Of a stretch of DNA of 64,000 nucleotides, positions 1-8,324 are shown piece after piece. A model generated the notes under the pieces. It made no database searches and was not told the DNA's origin. It was given only the letters and a program-made list of their open reading frames with translations. Positions within the stretch are counted from its first letter, which is position 1. Every line of letters begins with the position of its first letter. The stretch is from Chitinibacter sp. SCUT-21. Its GTDB lineage: Bacteria > Pseudomonadota > Gammaproteobacteria > Burkholderiales > Chitinibacteraceae. Location of the stretch: NCBI GenBank assembly GCA_041874755.1, contig CP102611.1, positions 682,001 to 746,000 on the forward strand, read 5' to 3'. Both the position numbers and the translations under genes were made by a program.

Positions 1-109
1 CGACAATTTGGACGTCTTTAGCTACGCACCCGATAGCTCGGCGGGCACTGATTTTAGCTTTTTGCTTGATGAACTAATCGAAAAGGGCCTGATCGCAATC
101 GAAGATTAA
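1..109 (+). CDS. 3' end of an unidentified gene
   Basis: The frame is open from base 2 to a TAA at 107-109 and gives about 35 residues ending in ELIEKGLIAIED. The tail is acidic, with no membrane segment. The start lies outside the window. I do not recognise the family from this fragment. The next gene begins 111 bases downstream on the same strand, so a shared transcript is possible but not shown. Confidence 0.6.
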   Translation, partial: DNLDVFSYAPDSSAGTDFSFLLDELIEKGLIAIED

Positions 110-220
110 CTGTTGCATAGCAGCAATCAGATCCGACCGTAGATATAAAACCACTTGCGGCGCACGCATCTTGGGCTAAACCTAAAGTTATTGATTATTC
201 ATCATAACTTGGAGCGACAG

Positions 221-1438
221 ATGAAAACTCTTGCGCTATCTTTTGCAGCCACCACCCTGTTTCTTGCCCAACCCAGTTTTGCCGGCGTGTTTGACGTGAG
301 CGCCACGATGAATGGCGTCACCGCATCGGAGAGTTTTGATAATGCGGAAGACGCTATCAAAATCATGAATTCCAGCAGCCTTAACCAGCTTTACAACAAT
401 TACACTGGCGTCGAAGCGGTAGATACCAGCCTGAATTTTCGCGGGATACCGATTCAACTGGCGTATCCAACAACTAACCAAACAACGCTCACACTCAACA
501 TCCCCAGTATCGGCGTGAGCCAATCGTTTACTGGCGCAACGCGTGATGAAAGCCAAGCACTGCTCGAAGACTATTTAAAAAACAATCCCGATCTATTGAA
601 TAAATTTCTGAAAGAAAGCGTCAAAAGCTCTCCGGTAGATCCACTAGCGGGCAACCCCAATAGCTTGATGAGTAAATCGGTGGTGAATGATGCCAACTTG
701 ATGTGGTTTGGCTCGCAAGGTATTGGCTCGGCCGATGATAATAATCAATTTGGTATCGGCATCAATTACAGCCGCTTTGTTAGTGATCAATTTGGCGACG
801 CCAAATCAATGAGCAGCGATAGCTTCTCGGTGCCACTCAGTTACTCGCACCAGTTTGCCGAGCCTAACCATGAATTACTGGTCAATATCCCCTTAGGCTA
901 TACCACTGTGGAAGGATCGAAAGCCTATGACGGCAGTATTAGTTTTATTTACCGCCGCCCTGTTTTAAGCAACTGGATACTTTCTGCTGCAGGCGCAGCG
1001 CGCGCCACGGGCTCGACCGATCTGGCTGGCGGCGGCTGGATGGCATCGGGCGCACTAGGCTCAACGTTTAATTTTGGCGGCGAAAACTGGAACCTCACCG
1101 TAGCCAATATGGTGGGCTATTACAAAGCAATGAAGGTGAAATACGACAACACCAGCGTCGATCCGGGCATTTCCAATACCGCGTTTCGCAATGGCCTCTT
1201 GTTTTCCATGGATAGCAATTTATCCATCGCCGATGCGCCACTTAGCTGGGAAGCTTTTGTCATCGATACCCGCTACACCGGCACCGAGCTTTTTAGCAAT
1301 TACCAAGACGAATTTGGCATTACCTTTGGCACCAAGCGCAGCCTACTATCACGCGAAGCAGATTTTAGGGTCGGCTTTACTTATTTAATTGGTGAAAATG
1401 TAGATGGCTTTAAAGCCAATTTTGGTACTTGGTTTTAG
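221..1438 (+). CDS. Exported protein, probable outer-membrane beta-barrel
   Basis: A 405-residue protein of unknown function. The ATG at 221 is preferred over an earlier in-frame start at 155 because GGAGCGAC lies just before it and it opens directly into a signal peptide (MKTLALSF..., likely cut after PSFA). The mature N-terminal third (about residues 25-150) looks soluble. From about residue 170 onward there are alternating hydrophobic/polar strands with many Gly, Tyr and Phe. The protein ends in a C-terminal Phe (FGTWF), the usual end of an outer-membrane barrel. Barrel placement is inferred from this pattern; I recognise no named family. The following gene starts 94 bases downstream on the same strand. 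Confidence 0.7.
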   Translation: MKTLALSFAATTLFLAQPSFAGVFDVSATMNGVTASESFDNAEDAIKIMNSSSLNQLYNNYTGVEAVDTSLNFRGIPIQLAYPTTNQTTLTLNIPSIGVSQSFTGATRDESQALLEDYLKNNPDLLNKFLKESVKSSPVDPLAGNPNSLMSKSVVNDANLMWFGSQGIGSADDNNQFGIGINYSRFVSDQFGDAKSMSSDSFSVPLSYSHQFAEPNHELLVNIPLGYTTVEGSKAYDGSISFIYRRPVLSNWILSAAGAARATGSTDLAGGGWMASGALGSTFNFGGENWNLTVANMVGYYKAMKVKYDNTSVDPGISNTAFRNGLLFSMDSNLSIADAPLSWEAFVIDTRYTGTELFSNYQDEFGITFGTKRSLLSREADFRVGFTYLIGENVDGFKANFGTWF

Positions 1439-1532
1439 TCCAATTTAATCACAATCCGCATCTCAATCGCTTCAACGCTTGGCCTTGATTTTGCTTTAAT
1501 AGCAACAAGGCCAAGTAATGATGAGGTGAATC

Positions 1533-2411
1533 ATGGCAAACAACCCGTTGATCATCGGGCAAGTTGCACAGCAAATTGCCAACTTTAAAACACAGGCATT
1601 GGGCGAGATTCAATCTGGCAAAGCGTTTGACATAGCCGCTCTTGCCAGTGAGTATATCTCTACACAGCAAACCCAAAGCACACTAGCGAGCAATACAGCG
1701 CAGGGTATTATCGCAATCAGTGCCATTGGCCGCAATATGGCGCTACCCGATCCAGAAAGCGCTTATAAAATGATGTCGCATATTAATCAGCTTGGCGTGC
1801 TGTATCCGGCTCAATCAGCCAGATTATCCGAAATGCAAAGTGGCGTGCAGCAACTAGCGGAGGTGACAAAACAGCTGCAAGGCATTAATGCGGCGGCAGA
1901 TTTTGCCAGCGTTAAAAAGCAGCTACAAAACTTTGCCGACCAATACAATCAATGGCGGCTTCAGTTTAACGACGACGTGCAAGACCCGGAGCTACTCGCC
2001 GACACACAAGCCGCGCATATGGCGCGTTACGAATTGGCGCAAAGCATTAGTAGCCCGTTTCATGGCGCGCAACAAGGCATACAGGGCATGGCAGCCTTGG
2101 GGCTAACTATCGACCCGGTGACGCAAATGGCCAAAGTGGATGTGGCTCAATTGGAACAAGCCTGGGGCCAACCCGGCGCCGTCGGTGCAATCAACGAATT
2201 TGCCGCGCATTTTTCCCGCAGCGCCTCGATGCTGACCGAGCAAAATAATTTCTTCGCCAAGCAGCAAGCCAATTTAGCGCGCGTGATCGACTATATGGAT
2301 GACAATAAAACCAAACTTCAGCAAGAATTTGGCTTGGGCGATCCGCCACAGGTATCCGCCAAAATCGCGCAAGCCTACGCTGATTATCAGCACAGGCACG
2401 GTTTGCTCTAA
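1533..2411 (+). CDS. Hypothetical helical protein, 292 aa
   Basis: A 292-residue protein with no signal peptide or membrane segment. The ATG at 1533 follows GAGGTG at a good distance. The sequence is rich in Gln, Ala and Asn with heptad-like stretches and looks largely helical. The C-terminal half (about residues 190-290) has a faint look of a flagellar-cap-type tail, with a hydrophobic beta turn, a VDVAQLEQAW segment and a helical end. That is too weak for a call, and no flagellar genes are nearby. It lies downstream of the putative barrel gene, so both may be part of one unit. Function unknown. Confidence 0.6.
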   Translation: MANNPLIIGQVAQQIANFKTQALGEIQSGKAFDIAALASEYISTQQTQSTLASNTAQGIIAISAIGRNMALPDPESAYKMMSHINQLGVLYPAQSARLSEMQSGVQQLAEVTKQLQGINAAADFASVKKQLQNFADQYNQWRLQFNDDVQDPELLADTQAAHMARYELAQSISSPFHGAQQGIQGMAALGLTIDPVTQMAKVDVAQLEQAWGQPGAVGAINEFAAHFSRSASMLTEQNNFFAKQQANLARVIDYMDDNKTKLQQEFGLGDPPQVSAKIAQAYADYQHRHGLL

Positions 2412-2588
2412 CACACCAAAAAAATTATCCCAGTCAGGCAGTAGAACGCAGCTTTATGATCCTACGTAAAAAACTGAGGATTGGTTCGGATTTTGCGAAT
2501 GGTTTTCAATATGTGATTGAAATATTATGGTAAGTAGGCAGTTAGCATTATTCAAAGCGCAACCATCTCAATTAATCAGGTTTAAATC

Positions 2589-2900
2589 ATGGCTAAATAT
2601 CAATTTTTCCAGTTATCTGAAAATGGCGCAAAACAAGTACGATTCCTGAGAAGTGATCGGGAAGATTTTCTTCAAGCAAAAGAAATATTACTGCAGCAAG
2701 GTTTTGAAGTGATTGGCGATATGATTTATGCCAGCAATGATCAAGAAGCGATTGATCATTTCAATCAAGGAATGATTTACCCCTTATCGGAATACAATAA
2801 ATCATATGGCATGGGCGGTCTGTTTTATTTTGTGAAGGGTATTTACGAAGAAATCCGAGATTTTTATCGCCGCCGCACAAGCCCTTCACACAAACACTAG
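2589..2900 (+). CDS. Hypothetical protein, 103 aa
   Basis: A small soluble protein (MAKYQFFQL...) with a mixed alpha/beta appearance and a basic C-terminal tail ending in RRRTSPSHKH. No signal peptide, no recognisable motif, no named family. The ATG at 2589 lies 177 bases after the previous stop. A rho-independent terminator follows at about 2949-2985, so this gene appears to end the transcript. The coding call rests on the complete frame, plausible composition and terminator placement. Confidence 0.55.
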   Translation: MAKYQFFQLSENGAKQVRFLRSDREDFLQAKEILLQQGFEVIGDMIYASNDQEAIDHFNQGMIYPLSEYNKSYGMGGLFYFVKGIYEEIRDFYRRRTSPSHKH

Positions 2901-2948
2901 GCCTTACATTCACGCCAATATGTTTTTGATTTTCAAAGCAATAAAACA

Positions 2949-2985
2949 AGCCTACGCGGCACATTCGCGTAGGCTTTTGATTTTA
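2949..2985 (+). terminator. Rho-independent terminator after the 103-aa gene
   Basis: AAGCCTACGCG pairs with CGCGTAGGCTT across a 6-7 base loop and is followed by TTTTGATTTT. It sits between a plus-strand gene and the convergent end of nirD, and may serve both. Confidence 0.8.
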
Positions 2986-2990
2986 AAACT

Positions 2991-3314
2991 TCAAACTTGC
3001 ACCTGAACTCGCTGCGCCACAACGCGCACCGCAAAACTCGCTACTGATTTCTCAACGTTCTCATTGCACACGCCATCACTCAAGCGAAAGCGTTGTTTCT
3101 TGAGTGGACTGGCCACCCACAGCTCGCCGCCGTGTTCGGCGATTAGCCCGCGCGAGAGCACGCTGGCGCCAGCGAATGGGTCAATATTGTCGAGTGCGTA
3201 CAGCGTTTCGTCGTTGCGTGGGCGGAAAATCGCCACTTGTTGCTCGCCAAGCAAGGCGCAAACGCCGGTGCCGGGCAGAATATCGGCCACATTACAGACA
3301 TCATTCCATTGCAT
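2991..3314 (-). CDS. nirD: Nitrite reductase (NADH) small subunit NirD
   Basis: A 107-residue partner of NirB in the cytoplasmic assimilatory/detoxifying nitrite reductase, which reduces nitrite to ammonium with NADH. The fold is Rieske-like. The stretch after FRPRNDETLYALDNIDPF matches the family, and the Cys/His cluster ligands of true Rieske proteins are absent, as usual for NirD. The ATG at 3314 follows an AGGGGAG ribosome site and lies 12 bases after the nirB stop, so the two are translated from one message. Length is normal. Confidence 0.93.
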   Translation of the reverse strand: MQWNDVCNVADILPGTGVCALLGEQQVAIFRPRNDETLYALDNIDPFAGASVLSRGLIAEHGGELWVASPLKKQRFRLSDGVCNENVEKSVASFAVRVVAQRVQVQV

Positions 3315-3326
3315 TTTGTTCTCCCC

Positions 3327-5873
3327 TTACACCGTCGCGACGACTTTAATTGGAATGATTTTGCGCTCGGCCACTTGCGCTGGGCGTTTTTGCTCGCGCG
3401 CTGGCACGAATTGCACATTCGGGTCACGCTGATCGCTATTGATAAAGTGCGCAAAACGTTGATGCTGCTGCACATCATCCACCGTTTTTTGCCATTCGCA
3501 CTCGTAATCGGCGCGCAACTGCGCCATATCGGTTTCCAGCTGTTCGGCAATGCCAAGCGCATCGTCGACAATCACCGAGCGCAGGTAATCCAAGCCGCCT
3601 TCCATATTCATCAACCAGCTGGCGGTGCGCTGCAACTTATCGGCGGTGCGAATGTAGAACATCATAAAGCGATCGAGGTAGCGCAATAAGGTATCGCGAT
3701 CCAAATCGGCCGCCAGCAAATCGGCGTGGCGCGGCTTCATGCCGCCATTGCCGCACACGTACAAATTCCAGCCCGCGTCGGTGGCGATAATGCCGACGTC
3801 TTTGCCCTGCGCCTCGGCGCATTCGCGCGTGCAACCCGACACGCCAAACTTCATTTTGTGCGGCGTGCGTATGCCTTTGTAGCGATGCTCCAGCTCAACG
3901 CCGAAACCCACGCTGTCTTGCACGCCAAACCGGCACCACGTGCTGCCGACGCAGGTTTTCACCATGCGCAACGCTTTGGCGTAGGCTTGACCGGTTTCAA
4001 AACCGGCATCGATCAGCCGCGACCAAATCACCGGCAAATCGCCTTTGTGCGCGCCAAACAAGCCAATACGCTGCGCACCGGTAACCTTGGTATAGAGCTG
4101 AAAGTCTTTTGCTACTTGGGCTAGCGCTAGCAACCCCTCTGGGGTAACTTCGCCACCAGGCATGCGCGGAATCACCGAGTAGGTGCCGTCTTTTTGCATA
4201 TTGCCCAAGAAAATATCGTTGGTGTCTTGCAACGGTGTGTGCGCAGGCTCAAGCACATATTCGCCCCATGCGCTGGCCAGAATCGACGCAACCGTTGGTT
4301 TACACACTTCACAGCCGTAACCGTGGCCAAATTTTGCAATCGCCTCGTCAAAGGTTTTGACGCCAGCAACTTTAATCTGGTGATACAGCGCTTGGCGCGA
4401 ATGCGGGAAGTGTTCGCACAAATGGTTTTTGACTTCCACACCATTGCGCGCGAGTTCAGCATTGAGCACTTGACTAATCAGCGGCACACAGCCGCCACAG
4501 CCCGTTCCAGCGCCAGTTTCGGCCTTGATCGCCGCCAGCGTGTGATGCCCCGCCGCTACGGCGTCGGCAATTTTTTGTTTACTGACGTCAAAACACGAGC
4601 AAATCACCGCTGACGCGGGCAAGGCATCGACGCCCAAAGCCGGTTTTGCGCCAGCGTACGATGGCAAGATCAATGAATCTGGGTGCTCTGGCACCGGCAG
4701 GCCATTGAGCTTCATTTGCAGCAATTGGCCGTAATCGTCGACGTCACCAACCAACACCGCGCCGAGCAAGGTCGCACCATCGGCTGAGACGACGATTTTT
4801 TTGTAAATACCGGCCTGATCGTCTTGGAATACATAGCTGTGGCTACCGCTGGTTTTACCGTGCGCGTCGCCAATACTGCCGACCGACACGCCAAGCAGTT
4901 TGAGCTTGGCGCTCATATCGGCGCCAGTGAAGGCATTGTCGCGGCCGAGTAAATGATCGACGGTGACTTGCGCCATTTTGTAACCGGGCGCCACCAGGCC
5001 AAAATACTGGCCTTGCCACGACGCGCACTCGCCGATCGCGTACACATCGGGCTCTGAAGTTTGGCATTGATCGTTAATCACGACACCACCGCGCTCGGCC
5101 ACCGCCAATTGGCTGTAGCGCGCCAGCGTGTCTTGCGGGCGGATGCCGGTAGAGAACACGATCAGATCGACTTCGAGTTGGCTGCCATCGGCAAAATCGA
5201 GCCGATGTGCGGCGGATTTACCGCCGTGCATCGTAATCTGGCGCGTGTCTTTGCCGGTGTGAACGCTAACGCCCATCGCGGTGATTTTACGGCGTAGCAT
5301 TTCTCCGCCCATGCGATCGAGCTGCTCGGCCATTAGCACCGGCGCGTATTCGATCACGTGGGTATTTAGCCCCAAGGCCTTTAGCGCGCCCGCCGCTTCC
5401 AAACCCAGCAGGCCGCCGCCGATGACGACGCCGCTTTTGGCTTTCTTCGCGGCGGTTTCAATGGCGTTTAAATCATCAATCGTGCGATAAACAAAACATT
5501 CATGGTGCGCGCTGCCGTTAATCGGCGGCACCCACGGCGACGAGCCGGTAGCGAGAATCAGTTTGTCGTAGGGGCGAGTTGTGCCTTTGTTCGAAACGAC
5601 TTGCTTATTGGCGGTGTCGATTTGTTTAACCGCTTCGCCGACCAACACCTCGATGCCATTTTTTTCAAAAAAGCCCGGTTTGACCAAAGATAAGTCTTCA
5701 TCGGTGTGGTGCGAGAAGTAGGACGACAGATGCACGCGATCGTAGGCCAAGCGCGGCTCGGCGCAAAATACGCAGATTTGATACTGGGCGGCATCGGCCT
5801 TATCGCACAACTCTTCTAAAAATCGGTGCCCCACCATGCCGTTACCGACGACGACGATACGGGTTTTGCTCAT
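3327..5873 (-). CDS. nirB: Nitrite reductase (NADH) large subunit NirB
   Basis: An 848-residue sirohaem, 4Fe-4S and FAD enzyme reducing nitrite to ammonium in the cytoplasm. Domains in order: FAD/NADH oxidoreductase (VVVGNGMVGHRFLEEL at the N-terminus, a second Rossmann motif GGGLLGLEAAGAL near residue 155), a BFD-like 2Fe-2S domain (CSCFDV... and GTGCGGC), then the sirohaem half with ligand cysteines in TCVGSTWC (about 640) and GCTREC (about 680). The start at 5873 is chosen over an in-frame start at 5894 because AAGGAG lies six bases before it. It lies downstream of narK and directly upstream of nirD. Confidence 0.96.
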   Translation of the reverse strand: MSKTRIVVVGNGMVGHRFLEELCDKADAAQYQICVFCAEPRLAYDRVHLSSYFSHHTDEDLSLVKPGFFEKNGIEVLVGEAVKQIDTANKQVVSNKGTTRPYDKLILATGSSPWVPPINGSAHHECFVYRTIDDLNAIETAAKKAKSGVVIGGGLLGLEAAGALKALGLNTHVIEYAPVLMAEQLDRMGGEMLRRKITAMGVSVHTGKDTRQITMHGGKSAAHRLDFADGSQLEVDLIVFSTGIRPQDTLARYSQLAVAERGGVVINDQCQTSEPDVYAIGECASWQGQYFGLVAPGYKMAQVTVDHLLGRDNAFTGADMSAKLKLLGVSVGSIGDAHGKTSGSHSYVFQDDQAGIYKKIVVSADGATLLGAVLVGDVDDYGQLLQMKLNGLPVPEHPDSLILPSYAGAKPALGVDALPASAVICSCFDVSKQKIADAVAAGHHTLAAIKAETGAGTGCGGCVPLISQVLNAELARNGVEVKNHLCEHFPHSRQALYHQIKVAGVKTFDEAIAKFGHGYGCEVCKPTVASILASAWGEYVLEPAHTPLQDTNDIFLGNMQKDGTYSVIPRMPGGEVTPEGLLALAQVAKDFQLYTKVTGAQRIGLFGAHKGDLPVIWSRLIDAGFETGQAYAKALRMVKTCVGSTWCRFGVQDSVGFGVELEHRYKGIRTPHKMKFGVSGCTRECAEAQGKDVGIIATDAGWNLYVCGNGGMKPRHADLLAADLDRDTLLRYLDRFMMFYIRTADKLQRTASWLMNMEGGLDYLRSVIVDDALGIAEQLETDMAQLRADYECEWQKTVDDVQQHQRFAHFINSDQRDPNVQFVPAREQKRPAQVAERKIIPIKVVATV

Positions 5874-5945
5874 TTCCCACTCCTTGCGCCCCAAGGCGTT
5901 TGCTACAAACTATTCTTAAACACAAATCAATTAATATTCTGGCAA

Positions 5946-5990
5946 GTATTGCCATGCAGCTCTTTTTAAAATTGGGCTACATGGCAATAC
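5946..5990. repeat. Palindromic intergenic repeat, nirB-narK gap
   Basis: GTATTGCCATGCAGCTC (5946-5962) pairs with GGGCTACATGGCAATAC (5974-5990) with two mismatches and an 11-base loop. The right half ends in CAATACCC. It resembles the perfect palindrome at 52050-52113 and other GGGTAT-ended elements in this window. Confidence 0.6.
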
Positions 5991-6001
5991 CCATCAAGTC
6001 T

Positions 6002-7408
6002 TTAGCACGGCAATTGCGCTTTTGGTTTGGCGTAGAAGTGCCAAGTCATCCACACGCAACTAATGTAAAAGGCGATAAACACATACAGAGCCAGCTCTGG
6101 GCCACCCGTAGACTTAATCGACAGGCCAAAACTTTGCGGAATAAAGAAGCCGCCGTAAGCACCAATCGCACTGATAAAGCCCGCCGCCGCTGCCGATTCT
6201 TGCAAGCCACGGCCATGCGCGGCTTTTTGCGCAGCTTCATCGCCGTCCGCCGTAACCTCACGCATGCAAACGGTGGAGAAAATGGTCGGGATCATTTTAT
6301 AAGTCGAACCATTACCCAAACCGGCGCAAGTAAACAGCACCAAGAACATCGCAAAGAAACCGGGCCACGAGCCGCCGCTCAATTGGCCATCTGCGCCCAA
6401 TGTTGGCAGACAAGCCAGCACGCCGAGTACGCCTAAAGCCATGCCGACGAACACGCCCAAGGTCACTTTCGCACCGCCGAATTTGTCCGAAATAATCCCG
6501 CCCACCGGACGAATCAGCGCGCCAATCAAAGGGCCGAGGAAGGCGTATTTCATCACCGGCACTTCGGGAAACAGCGTTTTGGTCAGCAAGGCAAACGCAC
6601 CGGCAAAACCGATAAAGCTGCCAAAAGTGCCGATGTACAACCAGCACATCAGCCAATTGTGTTTACGGCGGAAAATCACCGCTTGCTGGCCAAAGGACGA
6701 GCGCGCTTCGGCGATATCGTTCATACCAAACCACGCCGCGAGCGCGGCAATCGCAATCAGTGGCACCCACATAAAGCCGGCGTTTTGCAGCCAGATGCTG
6801 TGTTCGCTGCCCTCTTTGATAAAGCTTTGCGCCTCGCCACCAAACGCACCAAACAGCGGCAAAGTAATCGCCAGCGGGATCAGCAATTGCGCCAGCGACA
6901 CGCCCAAATTACCAAAGCCCGCATTGAGGCCATTGGCGGCGCCTTTTTTGGCTGCGGGGAAAAAGTAACCGATATTGGCCATCGAGCTGGCAAAGTTGCC
7001 GCTACCCAAACCGCACAGCAGCGCAATCGTCAGTAGCGTGCCGTACGAGGTGCTAGGGTCTTGTACGGCAAAACCGAGCCAAGTGGCGGGGATTAATAAC
7101 AGCGCAGTAGAAAAAGTCGTCCATTTACGGCCGCCAAAACGTGCGGGCATAAATGAATAAAAAATGCGTAATGTGGCGCCGGATAATTGCGGCAAGGCGG
7201 TCAGCATAAAGAGCTGGCCTTTGGTGAAATTAAAGCCGGCTGAATTGATATTGAGCGCGACCACGCTCCATAACACCGAGATCACAAAACCCAGCGTTAA
7301 GCACGGAATTGAAATCATTAAATTGCGCTTGGCAATGGATTGGCCGCTGGCCTGCCAAAATGTGGGATTTTCTGGTTCCCATTGAGTTAATACCGCTGCT
7401 CTCGCCAT
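6002..7408 (-). CDS. narK: Nitrate/nitrite transporter NarK family (MFS)
   Basis: A 468-residue major-facilitator protein of the nitrate/nitrite porter family with about twelve hydrophobic segments. Family signatures include the glycine-rich segment GLGSGNFASSMANIGYFFP and a second Gly-rich run near GLGNGSTYKMIPTIF. The ATG at 7408 follows AGGGGATAG; the in-frame start at 7474 lacks such a site. It precedes nirB-nirD on the same strand, so imported nitrate/nitrite can be passed to NirBD. The 128-base gap to nirB holds a palindromic repeat. Whether it acts as an H+ symporter or an exchanger cannot be decided from sequence. Confidence 0.92.
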   Translation of the reverse strand: MARAAVLTQWEPENPTFWQASGQSIAKRNLMISIPCLTLGFVISVLWSVVALNINSAGFNFTKGQLFMLTALPQLSGATLRIFYSFMPARFGGRKWTTFSTALLLIPATWLGFAVQDPSTSYGTLLTIALLCGLGSGNFASSMANIGYFFPAAKKGAANGLNAGFGNLGVSLAQLLIPLAITLPLFGAFGGEAQSFIKEGSEHSIWLQNAGFMWVPLIAIAALAAWFGMNDIAEARSSFGQQAVIFRRKHNWLMCWLYIGTFGSFIGFAGAFALLTKTLFPEVPVMKYAFLGPLIGALIRPVGGIISDKFGGAKVTLGVFVGMALGVLGVLACLPTLGADGQLSGGSWPGFFAMFLVLFTCAGLGNGSTYKMIPTIFSTVCMREVTADGDEAAQKAAHGRGLQESAAAAGFISAIGAYGGFFIPQSFGLSIKSTGGPELALYVFIAFYISCVWMTWHFYAKPKAQLPC

Positions 7409-7510
7409 GTTTCTATCCCCTGTTAACGCGCCAAAATTGGAAATTTCAGCGTAATGGGGATGACTATACGGCAAATGAACTAGGCCAAAATCGCCAAAAC
7501 AGTGCTAATC

Positions 7511-7640
7511 TACCCCCAAAGAACTAGACCGAACACATCAAAATCCGCCACAAAAATTGTGGCAAATTTATTTTCATAAAAATTTATGCTTATTTTTCAA
7601 TCCACTAATCATCTACCCCTGCGGGGTAGCCAACTACCCC
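7511..7640 (-). promoter_or_regulatory. Upstream region of narK-nirBD with NarL-like heptamers
   Basis: The 436-base stretch 7409-7844 holds no convincing gene. It carries TACCCCC (7511-7517), the palindrome TACCCCTGCGGGGTA (7614-7628) and TACCCCA (7635-7641). These fit the TACYNMT-type heptamer of NarL/NarP regulators. The palindrome is one base shorter than a classic 7-2-7 pair. An unrelated inverted repeat, GGTTTGC/GCAAACC, lies at 7735-7760. Regulation by a nitrate-sensing NarL-type protein is inferred; no such regulator is in the window. Confidence 0.4.
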
Positions 7641-7844
7641 ATTGGGATTAAGCAAAACTCATATCCGATTTGCATGGTGTTTGATGTTGCACAAACTCGA
7701 TTGGGCAAAACGCCACTGCTGCGCTTGCCGATCGGGTTTGCTTAGAGGCAATGGCAAACCACGCAACACCTGCTTGGCATTAGATCAGCGAAATGCAGCT
7801 TTACGGCATAATTGCTAAGTTTCTTACTCAAACCCATTGATGTT

Positions 7845-8324
7845 ATGACTAGATTGATCGGCATTGGCCGCGCTGTGGGAGTACTATTTTTCAGCGCCGT
7901 ACTGGCGGGTTGCGTCAATTATGGTGAGTTTCAGCGCTTTAAGCAGCTCAATTATGGCTATGGCTACTACACCGGTTACTCAGTGAAGGCGGTTTCGACT
8001 GAAGGGACGAACCGCTACGTGATTTACTACTTGGGCGGCACGATGGCCACGGGGCGCAATTGGCTGGATTTTTATACGCTCGTGGGCGCGTTTGAAACCG
8101 GACAGCGTCTTGGGTTTCAGTGCATGGATGTGCGCTGGAAAGGTGGCTACCAGCCCTTGCAACTCGCAGACGGCCCACCTACGGCTTGGCGCACGATTGA
8201 ATATCGCACTGATCCTTGCCTGAGTAATCCAGTGCAAAAAGTTTACGCGATCAGTGATTTACCCCAAATTCTGCGCCAAGGTGTGCGCACTGTTGATATT
8301 GAAGCGAGCCAAACATGGGACTAA
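7845..8324 (+). CDS. Hypothetical lipoprotein, 159 aa
   Basis: A short secreted lipoprotein. The ATG at 7845 gives MTRLIGIGRAVGVLFFSAVLAGC, a signal peptide ending in a clear lipobox (LAGC), so the Cys is expected to be lipidated. An earlier TTG start at 7812 would only extend the leader. The mature part (about 137 residues) has several Tyr-Gly repeats near its start (NYGYGYYTGYS) and two Cys in the body. No family recognised. Its stop overlaps the start of the next exported gene by ten bases, so the two are probably translated together. Confidence 0.75.
   Translation: MTRLIGIGRAVGVLFFSAVLAGCVNYGEFQRFKQLNYGYGYYTGYSVKAVSTEGTNRYVIYYLGGTMATGRNWLDFYTLVGAFETGQRLGFQCMDVRWKGGYQPLQLADGPPTAWRTIEYRTDPCLSNPVQKVYAISDLPQILRQGVRTVDIEASQTWD

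Noticed and set aside
5900..6436. 178-residue frame opposite narK
   Set aside because: Overlaps narK on the other strand and runs into the palindrome; no start signal, and narK is strongly supported.
7557..7745. 62-residue frame in the narK upstream region
   Set aside because: No ribosome site, unlikely composition, and it covers the putative regulatory heptamers.
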